From the NCBI GenBank assembly GCA_044426075.1, contig JAWXUT010000031.1, forward strand, positions 1-16,392: DNA of 16,392 nucleotides. Direction: 5' to 3'. Shown piece by piece: positions 1 to 6,893 of the stretch. The stretch's first letter is position 1. Every line of letters starts with the position of its first letter. The notes under the pieces are model-generated. The model saw only the letters and a program-made list of their open reading frames with translations. It was not told the origin of the DNA and made no database searches. A program made the position numbers and the translations under genes. This DNA comes from JAWXUT01 sp044426075. GTDB lineage: Bacteria > Bacillota > Clostridia > Christensenellales > DTU072.

Positions 1-512
1 TAGATTTGTCAACTTGTTGATAAATCAATAGTACGTAGAATATAAGTAATAGTGAATAGTGAAGAAGTTGTGGATAAAATTATATAAAACGCCGTTGTTT
101 GTGTAACTGATAAACTGTATAATTGTAGGGTGCGTTAGTCCCCTGACGCCCGCAATCCATATTGCAATGTCTGCGCCGTTGCTTATTCGTTCGCCGTTGT
201 TTGTATCACGGATAAATCATATAATCGTAGGGTGGTAGTCCTCTGACGCCCGCATCCTTATGAAAATAATAATTAGGATTGATTATAGTCTGCCGACGGC
301 ATAAGGTCCGGGCGGCAGGGGACTGCCGCACCCTACGATTTAATGTTCATCTGCGCTGAAATATGCGTTCCAACTAACCCATACAATCAACCCTTTACGG
401 GTTCCGCACTTCTTCACTATTCACTCAACCCGCTTGCGTGTTTTGCGCCCCTACAATCGTATGATTTATCCGTTACACAAACAACGGCGTAATATATAAT
501 TATCTTTTATAT
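1..512. repeat. Non-coding region with GC-richer dispersed inverted/direct repeats
   Basis: No supportable gene lies here. Three copies of a unit beginning CGCCGTTGTTTGT and running into GTAGGG are visible: 90-153 on +, 192-254 on +, and 448-489 on -. The outer two are inverted, so the segment 90-489 has roughly 42-bp imperfect terminal inverted repeats. A further minus-strand copy of only the core (CGTAGGGTGCGGCAGTCCCC, ending in CGCCCGG) sits at 308-340 and can pair with the cores at 128-153 and 226-254. A second inverted pair outside this, AGTGAATAGTGAAGAAGT, is at 51-68 on + and 409-426 on -. A perfect DnaA-box word (TTATCCACA on the minus strand) is at 69-77, and the variant TTATCAACA on the minus strand at 15-23. 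The composition is GC-richer than the flanks. This is probably a small non-autonomous or intergenic repeat family; no transposase is present. Confidence 0.7.
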
Positions 513-2204
513 TTATTTACTAAACGTGAGTGTAAATGTGGTGCCTTTGTTTATTATACTTGCTACATCTATATTTACTTGGTTATTTAGGGCGATGTGT
601 TTTACAATTGATAGTCCGAGCCCAGTGCCTCCACCTTTTCTGCTGCGGGCTTTTTCTACGCGATAGAAGCGTTCAAATATTCTATGTAGATGTTTATCTG
701 GAATGCCAATGCCTGTGTCTTTAATGGTGAGGCATTTTTCGGTTATCTCTATATCAACTGTGCCATTTGTGTTGTTGTAGGCTATGGCGTTTTCTATTAG
801 GTTTAATATCATTGTGTATAAGTGCGCTTGGTCAAAATACACTGTTGTGTCACCTGATAAATTTATGGATATTTCTTTTAACGCGGCTGCAGAACGGCAG
901 TTTTCAATTGCTTCTTGGCAAACTGATGCTAAGGATAAGTCGCTGCGCTCTTGGCTCATTGTGCGGTTTTCGTGGCGTGATATTTCCATCATATCCGATA
1001 TAATTGCAAGCAATCTATCTACATTTTTTGTTATTGTGGCTAGGTGCTTTTTAGATGTTGGGTCTGTTGTGGTGGAATCTAGTATTTCTGTGAACCCTTT
1101 TATTGCAGTTATTGGGGTTTTTAGTTCGTGTCCAGCACTTAAAAAGAAACTTGATTTTACCTCATTCAACTTTACTTCATCTGTTATATCACTTAATATT
1201 AGTATTGTAAACCCTTGCTCTATAAAGGTCTTAATACGCATATTATAAACCCTATCTTTGTAGTTGATTTTGGTTAGTTGCAAGTCATTGCCATAGTAAA
1301 AATGTGTTTGAATATCGCGGTTGCTTGTTAAATATGAACTATCTTTGCCAACTAAATTGTCTGTGATGTCAAAGAGCTTTTTAGTGTGCGAGTTCATTAT
1401 TACAATTTCACCTTGCTCATCTATTGTAACTATTGCAGAGTGTATGCTGTCTAGCACATTCGATATTTTGTGTTTTTCGATATTTAATTGGCGGATATTA
1501 CTTTCTAGGGTAGTTGCAATATCGTCAACGGAAGAAATGGCTATGTCAAATTCAGGGAAGTTGCTTAACTGCATTTTGTGCAACTCTCCTTTACTTAATT
1601 TGCTAAGTTGTGTTGAAATATCTTCTATTGGTTTAACCGCACTTTTACTTAAATTGTTGGCTAAAATATAGGTTGCAATAAATAGTATTATCGCTACACC
1701 AACCAACACAAATACTGCTGTTGTCATATATTGATTTGAAGAAGTAACTGCCACACCTACACTCAAAATAACGGTGTTTCCACTTGCATCTTTACAAAGT
1801 ACAGCATAGTACGCCATTGCAGAATCATTGTCTCCAGTAGCCCGAATTGCAACTTCGGGAACCCCATTTAGTGCATTTGATACTTCAGACCAGTTACCTA
1901 TATCTTCTTCTGAAACTGATATATTGTTGGTATATAGTAGGTTGCAATTTTCGTCTAATAGGGTTAAATGTGTTGTGGTTGATAGTGTTTCGGGAACAGA
2001 AATATGTGCATAACTTTCACTTTCATCGTATATATCAACAACGCTGTCGCTAACCACTTGCGCATATAATTCACTCATACTAATTACACGAAGCTCGGCT
2101 TCGTTTCTGTAACTGTTGTTGACTAAAAATAGCGTGGTTACAATGCCAGATACTATTGCTATCATAAATGACATTATTGCAATCCGCATTATTGATTTAC
2201 GCAT
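513..2204 (-). CDS. phoR: PhoR-type sensor histidine kinase
   Basis: Membrane sensor kinase of 563 residues that would autophosphorylate and pass phosphate to the response regulator encoded immediately upstream. A first membrane segment lies at about 8-29, an extracytoplasmic domain at about 30-160, and a second membrane segment at about 161-182. A HAMP-like linker follows at about 183-235, then a PAS-like domain at about 245-340 (ILDSIHSAIVTIDEQGEI start). The HisKA H-box SAGHELKTP has the phospho-acceptor His at 359. The ATPase has an N-box (ENAIAYN, Asn472), a G1 box (DTGIGIP 496-502), an F-box (FERFYRV 510-516) and a G2 box (GGGTGLGLSIVKH 524-536). All catalytic boxes are intact. The TM-sensor-TM-HAMP-PAS-HisKA-HATPase order fits PhoR/WalK-like kinases. 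Linkage to phoU and the pst remnant favours PhoR. Its start lies 3 bp after the regulator's stop codon, so the two are probably translationally coupled. The extracytoplasmic ligand domain is not recognisable by eye. Confidence 0.88.
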   Translation of the reverse strand: MRKSIMRIAIMSFMIAIVSGIVTTLFLVNNSYRNEAELRVISMSELYAQVVSDSVVDIYDESESYAHISVPETLSTTTHLTLLDENCNLLYTNNISVSEEDIGNWSEVSNALNGVPEVAIRATGDNDSAMAYYAVLCKDASGNTVILSVGVAVTSSNQYMTTAVFVLVGVAIILFIATYILANNLSKSAVKPIEDISTQLSKLSKGELHKMQLSNFPEFDIAISSVDDIATTLESNIRQLNIEKHKISNVLDSIHSAIVTIDEQGEIVIMNSHTKKLFDITDNLVGKDSSYLTSNRDIQTHFYYGNDLQLTKINYKDRVYNMRIKTFIEQGFTILILSDITDEVKLNEVKSSFFLSAGHELKTPITAIKGFTEILDSTTTDPTSKKHLATITKNVDRLLAIISDMMEISRHENRTMSQERSDLSLASVCQEAIENCRSAAALKEISINLSGDTTVYFDQAHLYTMILNLIENAIAYNNTNGTVDIEITEKCLTIKDTGIGIPDKHLHRIFERFYRVEKARSRKGGGTGLGLSIVKHIALNNQVNIDVASIINKGTTFTLTFSK

Positions 2205-2207
2205 TGT

Positions 2208-2879
2208 TTATGCTTCTTCCTTTAACTTCAAAATATAGCCCACGCCACGCACGGTGTCAATTTGTAGCATAGAGGGCGCAAGTTTATCTCTTACCATTTT
2301 TATATGCATATCAATTGTGCGCGTTTCGCCAACATAGTCCATACCCCACACATCATTTAGTAAATTTTCACGGGTTAGGGTTTTGTTTAGGTTGTTTATT
2401 AATAGTTGAATAATTTTGTATTCCTTTAGTGTTACTGCAATTTTTGCGCCCGCTATAGTTATGCTGTGCTCGGTTTCGTTTACTATTACATCGCCAAGAG
2501 TGTTGCTTTTAACGGGATTTTTACGCAAGTTTGCCTTTATTCTTGCATTTAATTCTAGCACGCCAAATGGTTTTGAAATATAATCATCTGCGCCCGCATT
2601 TAACAAGCGAACCTTTGTTATCTCATCATCTTTTGCACTCACCATTATTACGGGAATATCTTTGGTTCTTTTATCTGCACGCAAATGCGCAAGAATATCG
2701 TGTCCGCTTATGTCTGGTAACATTATGTCTAACAAAAATAAGTCGGGCAAGGTGCGCTTTAAATCAGTATACATATCATTTGCCGTCTCATAAGCGTGCA
2801 CTTCGTGCTCGGTTAATGCGTATGTGTATAAATCACGAATACTTTCTTCATCTTCAACGGCATAAATTATGTGTTTCAT
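2208..2879 (-). CDS. phoB: PhoB/PhoP-family response regulator (OmpR type)
   Basis: DNA-binding response regulator of 223 residues. The N-terminal receiver (about 3-118) has acidic residues Glu9/Asp10, phospho-acceptor Asp51 (LLDIMLP), the switch Ser81 in VSAK and conserved Lys103 (YISKPFG). The C-terminal winged helix (about 125-220) has the OmpR-type signatures TLKEYKIIQLL, RENLLNDVWG, RTIDMHIKMVRDKL and TVRGVGYIL. A longer frame opens at 2942, but I chose the Met at 2879. It is preceded at correct spacing by AAGGAG, and the extra N-terminal residues would precede the normal receiver beta-1 strand and overlap phoU. The gene begins 2 bp after the phoU stop, and its ribosome binding site lies inside the last phoU codons. 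Expected role: activation of phosphate-starvation genes when phosphorylated by the downstream kinase. PhoP is the Bacillus name for the same family. Confidence 0.9.
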   Translation of the reverse strand: MKHIIYAVEDEESIRDLYTYALTEHEVHAYETANDMYTDLKRTLPDLFLLDIMLPDISGHDILAHLRADKRTKDIPVIMVSAKDDEITKVRLLNAGADDYISKPFGVLELNARIKANLRKNPVKSNTLGDVIVNETEHSITIAGAKIAVTLKEYKIIQLLINNLNKTLTRENLLNDVWGMDYVGETRTIDMHIKMVRDKLAPSMLQIDTVRGVGYILKLKEEA

Positions 2880-2881
2880 TT

Positions 2882-3547
2882 TTACTCCTTTTGTTCGCTC
2901 AATGTGCGGCGTCCGGTAAAACTGTATTCCGCCCATTCGCAAATATTTGTTGCGTGGTCACCTATTCTCTCTAAATATTTTGCAATCATCATAAATATAA
3001 TTGCGGTGTCGGCGTTGTTGCTATCTGTTTTTATGTATTCAATTAGTTCTAACTTTACTTTTTTGAACAAATTGTCTACTATATCATCACGTTGTTCTAT
3101 TTCTTTTAGTAATGAATCATTTTTTAGTACGTATGAATGTATGCTATCTTTTACCATACTTAATGCGATTTCTGCCATTTTTGGGATATGACCCAAGCTT
3201 TTAAAGCTATATTCGCCGTCAAGTGAAATTATCAAACTGCATATATCCGCAGATTGGTCGCCGATGCGCTCTAGGTCGGTTATCATTTTTAGTATTGCGG
3301 AAACTTCTTTAAAGTCGCCAGCAACTGGGTGCTCCATTAGCAGTAATTTTAAACATTCTTGTTCGATATCGTGTTCCATTTTGTCTATTATATGGTCATT
3401 CTCATATACTAGTTGGGCACGTTCTTTGTCTTTTTCTACCAGCGCGCTTATCGCACTTTCTATAGAAAACTCCACTTCGTGGCACATTCCAATCAACTTT
3501 ACTTGCAAGTCTTTCAAATGTCTTTCATAACGAGTTCTCATTGACAT
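2882..3547 (-). CDS. phoU: Phosphate signalling protein PhoU
   Basis: Cytoplasmic all-helical PhoU of 221 residues, the usual family length. It links phosphate transporter state to the PhoR kinase. The two tandem three-helix repeats each carry the metal-binding E/DxxxD-type motif: DLERIGDQSADI at 91-102 and YLERIGDHATNI at 191-202. The start at 3547 is supported by AAGGAG upstream (10 bp spacing). A second Met two codons in is less well spaced. It lies 52 bp downstream of the pstB remnant, and the regulator gene follows almost without a gap. The gene looks intact even though its normal partner, the Pst transporter, is broken in this locus. Confidence 0.93.
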   Translation of the reverse strand: MSMRTRYERHLKDLQVKLIGMCHEVEFSIESAISALVEKDKERAQLVYENDHIIDKMEHDIEQECLKLLLMEHPVAGDFKEVSAILKMITDLERIGDQSADICSLIISLDGEYSFKSLGHIPKMAEIALSMVKDSIHSYVLKNDSLLKEIEQRDDIVDNLFKKVKLELIEYIKTDSNNADTAIIFMMIAKYLERIGDHATNICEWAEYSFTGRRTLSEQKE

Positions 3548-3599
3548 ATATATTATACTCCTTTTTTATAATCTAATCAATCACTTTTTGGGTTTTGTA

Positions 3600-4150
3600 T
3601 TAGCCGAATCTACCTGTAATGTAGTTTTCTGTGCGTTTGTCGGTGGGATTGCCGAAAATATTGTCTGTTGTATTGTATTCCACAACTTCGCCAAGTAAAA
3701 AGAAGGCAGTTTTATCGCTTATTCTGGTTGCTTGTTGCATATTGTGGGTTACAATTACTATAGTAAGTGCCTCTTTTAATTCCAACACAAGGTCTTCAAT
3801 TTTTCCCGTAGAAATGGGGTCAAGTGCGCTGGTTGGCTCGTCCATAAGTAGGATATTTGGAGAAACAGCAAGGCTTCTTGCAATGCACAAGCGTTGTTGC
3901 TGTCCGCCAGATAAACCCAGTGCGGATTTATTTAGCCTATCTTTTACCTCTTCCCACATGGCAGATTGCCTTAAACTGCGTTCTACAATGTCATCAAGTT
4001 CGGCTTTTTTTCTTATGCCATAGGCTCGCGCGCCATATGCAACGTTGTCATAAATGCTCATCATAAAAGGATTTGGTTTTTGAAATACCATTCCCACATT
4101 TTTTCTTAGCATATTTACATCTGTTGCCTTGTCAAATATATTTGTTCCGT
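3600..4150 (-). pseudogene. pstB: pstB remnant (phosphate ABC ATPase, N-terminal third missing)
   Basis: The C-terminal two thirds of PstB. From Met at 4112, 170 residues remain, against about 250 in the family. Present are the Q-loop region (VGMVFQKPNPF), the signature LSGGQQQR, Walker B with catalytic Glu (ILLMDEPTSALDP) and the H-loop His (VTHNM). Absent is everything before the segment TNIFDKATDVN, including Walker A, so ATP binding by this chain is not expected. Reading upstream in the same frame, the PstB segment runs directly into PstC sequence (AGIPSVAYG), with the junction at about 4146-4151. No ribosome binding site precedes the Met at 4112; this Met is an internal residue of normal PstB. 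I infer a deletion scar that removed the end of pstC, all of pstA and the start of pstB. A misassembly could imitate this. Confidence 0.85.
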
Positions 4151-4384
4151 ATGCAACAGAGGGGATACCCGCAAGTAAATTGATTAAAGCGTGCAGTGGT
4201 TTTTTGAGTTTTTAGGGCAGAACTTTGCAAGAAAAACTGCAGTAAAATAGCCCAGTGTGCCACCGATTATAAGCGCGCCCACAGTAGCATAAATGCTACC
4301 AATTATCATATTAAAGATACCATATGAGCCACTATAGTCACCCGTAAATAGGTCTTCTGTATTTGGGCTCCACTCCGTGCCAAA
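4146..4384 (-). pseudogene. pstC: pstC remnant (phosphate ABC permease fragment) with frameshift
   Basis: Translating the minus strand gives FGTEWSPNTEDLF, then a hydrophobic helix (FNMIIGSIYATVGALIIGG) and FTAVFLAKFCPKNSK, typical of the start of the PstC permease domain. A one-base shift at the A-run (plus-strand T-run at 4200-4205) is needed to continue into PLHALINLLAGIPSVAYG, the conserved PstC segment. The fragment begins just after an in-frame TAG at 4385-4387, so the first PstC membrane segment is missing. It ends where it joins PstB sequence. About 80 of roughly 300 residues survive. The combination of a missing start, a frameshift and a fusion to pstB makes it non-functional. No pstS or pstA sequence is seen nearby. 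Confidence 0.78.
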
Positions 4385-4482
4385 CTACCGCGTATTGTAA
4401 TGATTTGGTACAGGTTGCGTAAAATAAAATTTGCTATATTTGTGCGGATTATGATGTAAATAGCACAAAATATTAACAATGT

Positions 4483-4963
4483 AAAAAATGTATATTTTAT
4501 TCATATACTATGTATATTTTTTGCTTGATGCAGTGCTGTGAATATTTTTGCATTACCATTTATAATGTCAAACTTTTGTAAAATACTGTTAATTTTGGGT
4601 TCCCAAATAAATATCAGAAATTAAATATAGTGTGTACAACCCCAAAGTTATCAACATTTCCACACTAGTTATCAACATTTAAACACAGAGTTATTAACAA
4701 TATGCACGAGTTATCAACATTTAAATGTTTACAAGTCCGCCAATTGTGCATAACTATCTATTTTAACTGCAATTTAGTATCCCTTATGTTGAGAAAATGG
4801 TTAAATTTACAAAAGTTATCAACAATAGCAAAATGTTATTATATTATGTCGAAAATTAGCGCCAATTGTTGACAGAAGATTTTGGGTGTTTTCTTGAGAA
4901 ATCCAAAAGAGATTAATTAGACTGCTGGATAAGTTTACAAAAAAATGTATATTTTTATTCATA
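4483..4963 (+). repeat. AT-rich direct repeat pair (4483-4505 and 4939-4963)
   Basis: Both copies share the words AAAATGTATATT and TTATTCATA; the second has one extra T in the central run. They are about 455 bp apart and flank the TTATCAACA cluster. Such AT-rich words can arise by chance in DNA of this composition, but the near-identity extends over more than 20 bp. Function unknown. Confidence 0.55.
4648..4824 (+). promoter_or_regulatory. Cluster of TTATCAACA boxes (DnaA-box-like or Pho-box-like)
   Basis: The words are TTATCAACA at 4648-4656, 4669-4677, 4711-4719 and 4816-4824, and TTATTAACA at 4691-4699. A minus-strand TTATGCACA at 4745-4753 matches the relaxed DnaA consensus TTATNCACA exactly. 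The first four boxes are spaced 21, 22 and 20 bp, two helical turns each. All five plus-strand boxes share the longer context AGTTATYAACAWT. TTATCAACA differs from the DnaA consensus at one position. The intervening TCCACA, AACACA and TTTACA words also give an approximately 11-bp rhythm reminiscent of PhoP/PhoB hexamer repeats. Either way the phasing argues for a cooperative DNA-binding protein. Confidence 0.6.
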
Positions 4964-5065
4964 GCATCATTTAAAAAACTGAAAAAAGGGCGATGTTTAG
5001 CAACCCAAACTTAATAGTTACAATGCAATTTACTATTTAATTCATAATTATTGCGATAGTAATTG

Positions 5066-5094
5066 TTGACACCAATTTTTAATAGGTTTATAAT
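5066..5094 (+). promoter_or_regulatory. Sigma-A promoter for the ABC exporter operon
   Basis: TTGACA at 5066-5071 and TATAAT at 5089-5094 are separated by exactly 17 bp, a full consensus match. Transcription would begin near 5101, leaving a leader of about 55 nt before the first ATG at 5157. Confidence 0.85.
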
Positions 5095-5156
5095 AATGTA
5101 GCAATAGAATATATTTAGAATCATATTATAATAAAAAGGGTTGGGTTTAAAGGGTA

Positions 5157-6893
5157 ATGATAAAAACTTTATCAAAACACATTGGCAAGTTTAAAATTTA
5201 TGCAATTTTGGCTCCGATAACTGTGGCGTTAGAAGCGGTGTTGGAGGTATTTATTCCACGCGTTATGACGATAATCATTGATGACGGCATAGGCAACAGT
5301 GATATGCAAATAGTGTGGCAGTATGGCGCGTTAATGATATTAATGGCGTTGTGTGCAATGGCGTGCGGAGTAGCGTGTGGGGTGTTCACGGCGACGGCGG
5401 GCGTTGGGTTTGCCAACAATTTGCGTGAAGCGGAGTTTGCAAAAACGCAAGATTTTTCCTTTGCAAATATAGATAAATTTAGTACTGGAAGCCTAGTTAC
5501 AAGGCTCACCACAGATGTAACATATGTAAGGAACGCCTTTATAATGGTAATCAAAATTGGCGTGAGGGCACCAGCGATATTTATAGCATCAATGATAATG
5601 GTAATTACAATTGAACCAATCATTGCATTAATATTTATGGCATTTTTGCCAATAGCGATAGCAATAGTGTGTATTATGGCTAAATTTGTGTTTCCATTAT
5701 TTGACAAGATGTTTAAAAAGTTTGATATAATGAACAACAAAGTGCAGGAGTGTTTGACGGCAATTAGGGTAGTTAAGGCGTTTTCTCGAGAGGGTCACGA
5801 AACTGAGGAGTTCCGCCACGCAAGCCGTGAGGTGCAACAAACGCAGTTGAGGGCAGAAAAATTGATGGTTATTGCAACGCCACTAGCAACTTGTGCCATG
5901 TACGCGTGTATGTTGACAGTGTTGTGGATGGGCGGCGATTTTATAATAGAAGGCAGTATGACATCGGGTGAGCTTGCAAGTTTGATAACATATGTAGGGC
6001 TTATATTGATGTCCGTAGTAATGGTATCAAACATAATAATAAATGTAATAATGAGTAGGGCTTCAGCAAAGCGCATATGTGAAGTGTTAAATGAAGAGCC
6101 TGATATTTCCGATGAAAATTGCGACGCAAGCCTTGCAGTAGAAGACGGAAGCATTGCATTTAAAGATGTGCAATTTAGTTATTTTAAAGACGATAATAAT
6201 TTAATATTAAACGGAGTAAACCTTACAATCAACAGTGGTGAAACGGTTGGAATAATAGGTAGTACGGGTTCGGCAAAAACCACACTAGTGCAGTTGGTGT
6301 CACGATTATATGATGTGCAAGGCGGCAGTGTAGTTGTTGGTGGTCACGATGTAAGGGATTACAAGTTAAAGGTATTGCGTGATGCTTCTGCTATGGTTTT
6401 GCAACAAAACATACTGTTTAGTGGCACAATTAGAGAAAATTTGTTGTGGGGCAATGCTGGCGCAACAGAAGACATGATGCGTGAGGCTTGTAAAAATGCA
6501 GATGCAGATGATTTTGTAATGTCGTTTCCAAAACAATATGACACCGATTTAGGGCAAGGCGGAGTAAATGTTTCTGGCGGACAAAAACAGCGTTTGTGTA
6601 TAGCTAGAGCCTTACTTAAAAAGCCAAAGATTATGATATTAGATGACAGCACGAGTGCAGTTGACACGGCAACAGATGCAAAAATTAGGGCATCATTTAA
6701 AGAGAATTTGGCAGATACAACAGTAATTATAATCGCTCAACGCGTGCAATCTGTTAAAGATGCGGATAAAATTATCATAATGAACGAGGGTGCAATTGAT
6801 GCAATCGGCACGCACGAAGAGTTGTTAAAGACAAATGAAATTTACAAAGACATCAATGCGTCACAGCAAAAGGGGGTAGGAATCGATGGCTAA
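5157..6893 (+). CDS. ABC exporter half-transporter, degenerate-site subunit
   Basis: Fused membrane-plus-ATPase half-transporter (578 residues), predicted to pair with the next gene product as a BmrCD/TM287-288-type heterodimeric exporter. Six membrane segments lie in about 14-300, and the ATPase domain in about 330-570. Walker A is GSTGSAKTT (368-376), with Ala at 373 where Gly is usual. The Q-loop is near 416-417 and the signature VSGGQ at 472-476. After Walker B Asp496 there is Asp497 instead of the catalytic Glu. The H-loop residue is Gln528 (IAQRVQ) rather than His. These changes mark the non-hydrolysing nucleotide site typical of one member of such pairs. The start ATG has AAAGGG only 2 bp upstream, which is tight; no better in-frame start is apparent. 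The gene overlaps its partner by 8 bp. Substrate cannot be deduced; family members move drugs, lipids or peptides. Confidence 0.88.
   Translation: MIKTLSKHIGKFKIYAILAPITVALEAVLEVFIPRVMTIIIDDGIGNSDMQIVWQYGALMILMALCAMACGVACGVFTATAGVGFANNLREAEFAKTQDFSFANIDKFSTGSLVTRLTTDVTYVRNAFIMVIKIGVRAPAIFIASMIMVITIEPIIALIFMAFLPIAIAIVCIMAKFVFPLFDKMFKKFDIMNNKVQECLTAIRVVKAFSREGHETEEFRHASREVQQTQLRAEKLMVIATPLATCAMYACMLTVLWMGGDFIIEGSMTSGELASLITYVGLILMSVVMVSNIIINVIMSRASAKRICEVLNEEPDISDENCDASLAVEDGSIAFKDVQFSYFKDDNNLILNGVNLTINSGETVGIIGSTGSAKTTLVQLVSRLYDVQGGSVVVGGHDVRDYKLKVLRDASAMVLQQNILFSGTIRENLLWGNAGATEDMMREACKNADADDFVMSFPKQYDTDLGQGGVNVSGGQKQRLCIARALLKKPKIMILDDSTSAVDTATDAKIRASFKENLADTTVIIIAQRVQSVKDADKIIIMNEGAIDAIGTHEELLKTNEIYKDINASQQKGVGIDG

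Larger units (their letters stand above)
4385..5065. other. AT-rich divergent intergenic region
   Basis: No open frame here resembles a protein. The region separates leftward and rightward transcription. It holds the TTATCAACA box cluster (4648-4824) and two copies of a 23-25 bp AT-rich direct repeat containing AATGTATATTTT at 4483-4505 and 4939-4963 that bracket the boxes. The short stretch next to the pstC remnant (4388-4440) contains no recognisable permease sequence, so the original promoter and 5' part of the pst operon appear to be gone. Confidence 0.6.

Noticed and set aside
90..489. CRISPR array from the repeated units in the first 500 bases
   Set aside because: There are only three or four imperfect copies in mixed orientation at irregular distances, with no spacers of constant length and no cas genes.
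2880..2942. Upstream extension of the response regulator to Met at 2942
   Set aside because: The added 21 residues overlap phoU, precede the normal receiver start and have no ribosome binding site; AAGGAG sits directly before the Met at 2879.
3600..4112. A functional short PstB ATPase starting at Met 4112
   Set aside because: Walker A is missing, the Met is an internal residue of the family, there is no ribosome binding site, and the upstream frame is PstC sequence.
4385..5156. Firm call of the chromosomal origin oriC
   Set aside because: No dnaA, dnaN, rpmH or rnpA in the window, most boxes have one mismatch to the DnaA consensus, and GC skew by eye is inconclusive; kept as a hypothesis only.
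5198..5740. Long minus-strand ORF of 180 codons opposite the first exporter gene, and similar long antisense frames
   Set aside because: The frames mirror clear plus-strand domains with conserved motifs, and have low-complexity Ile/Asn/Ala-rich translations with no family signature.
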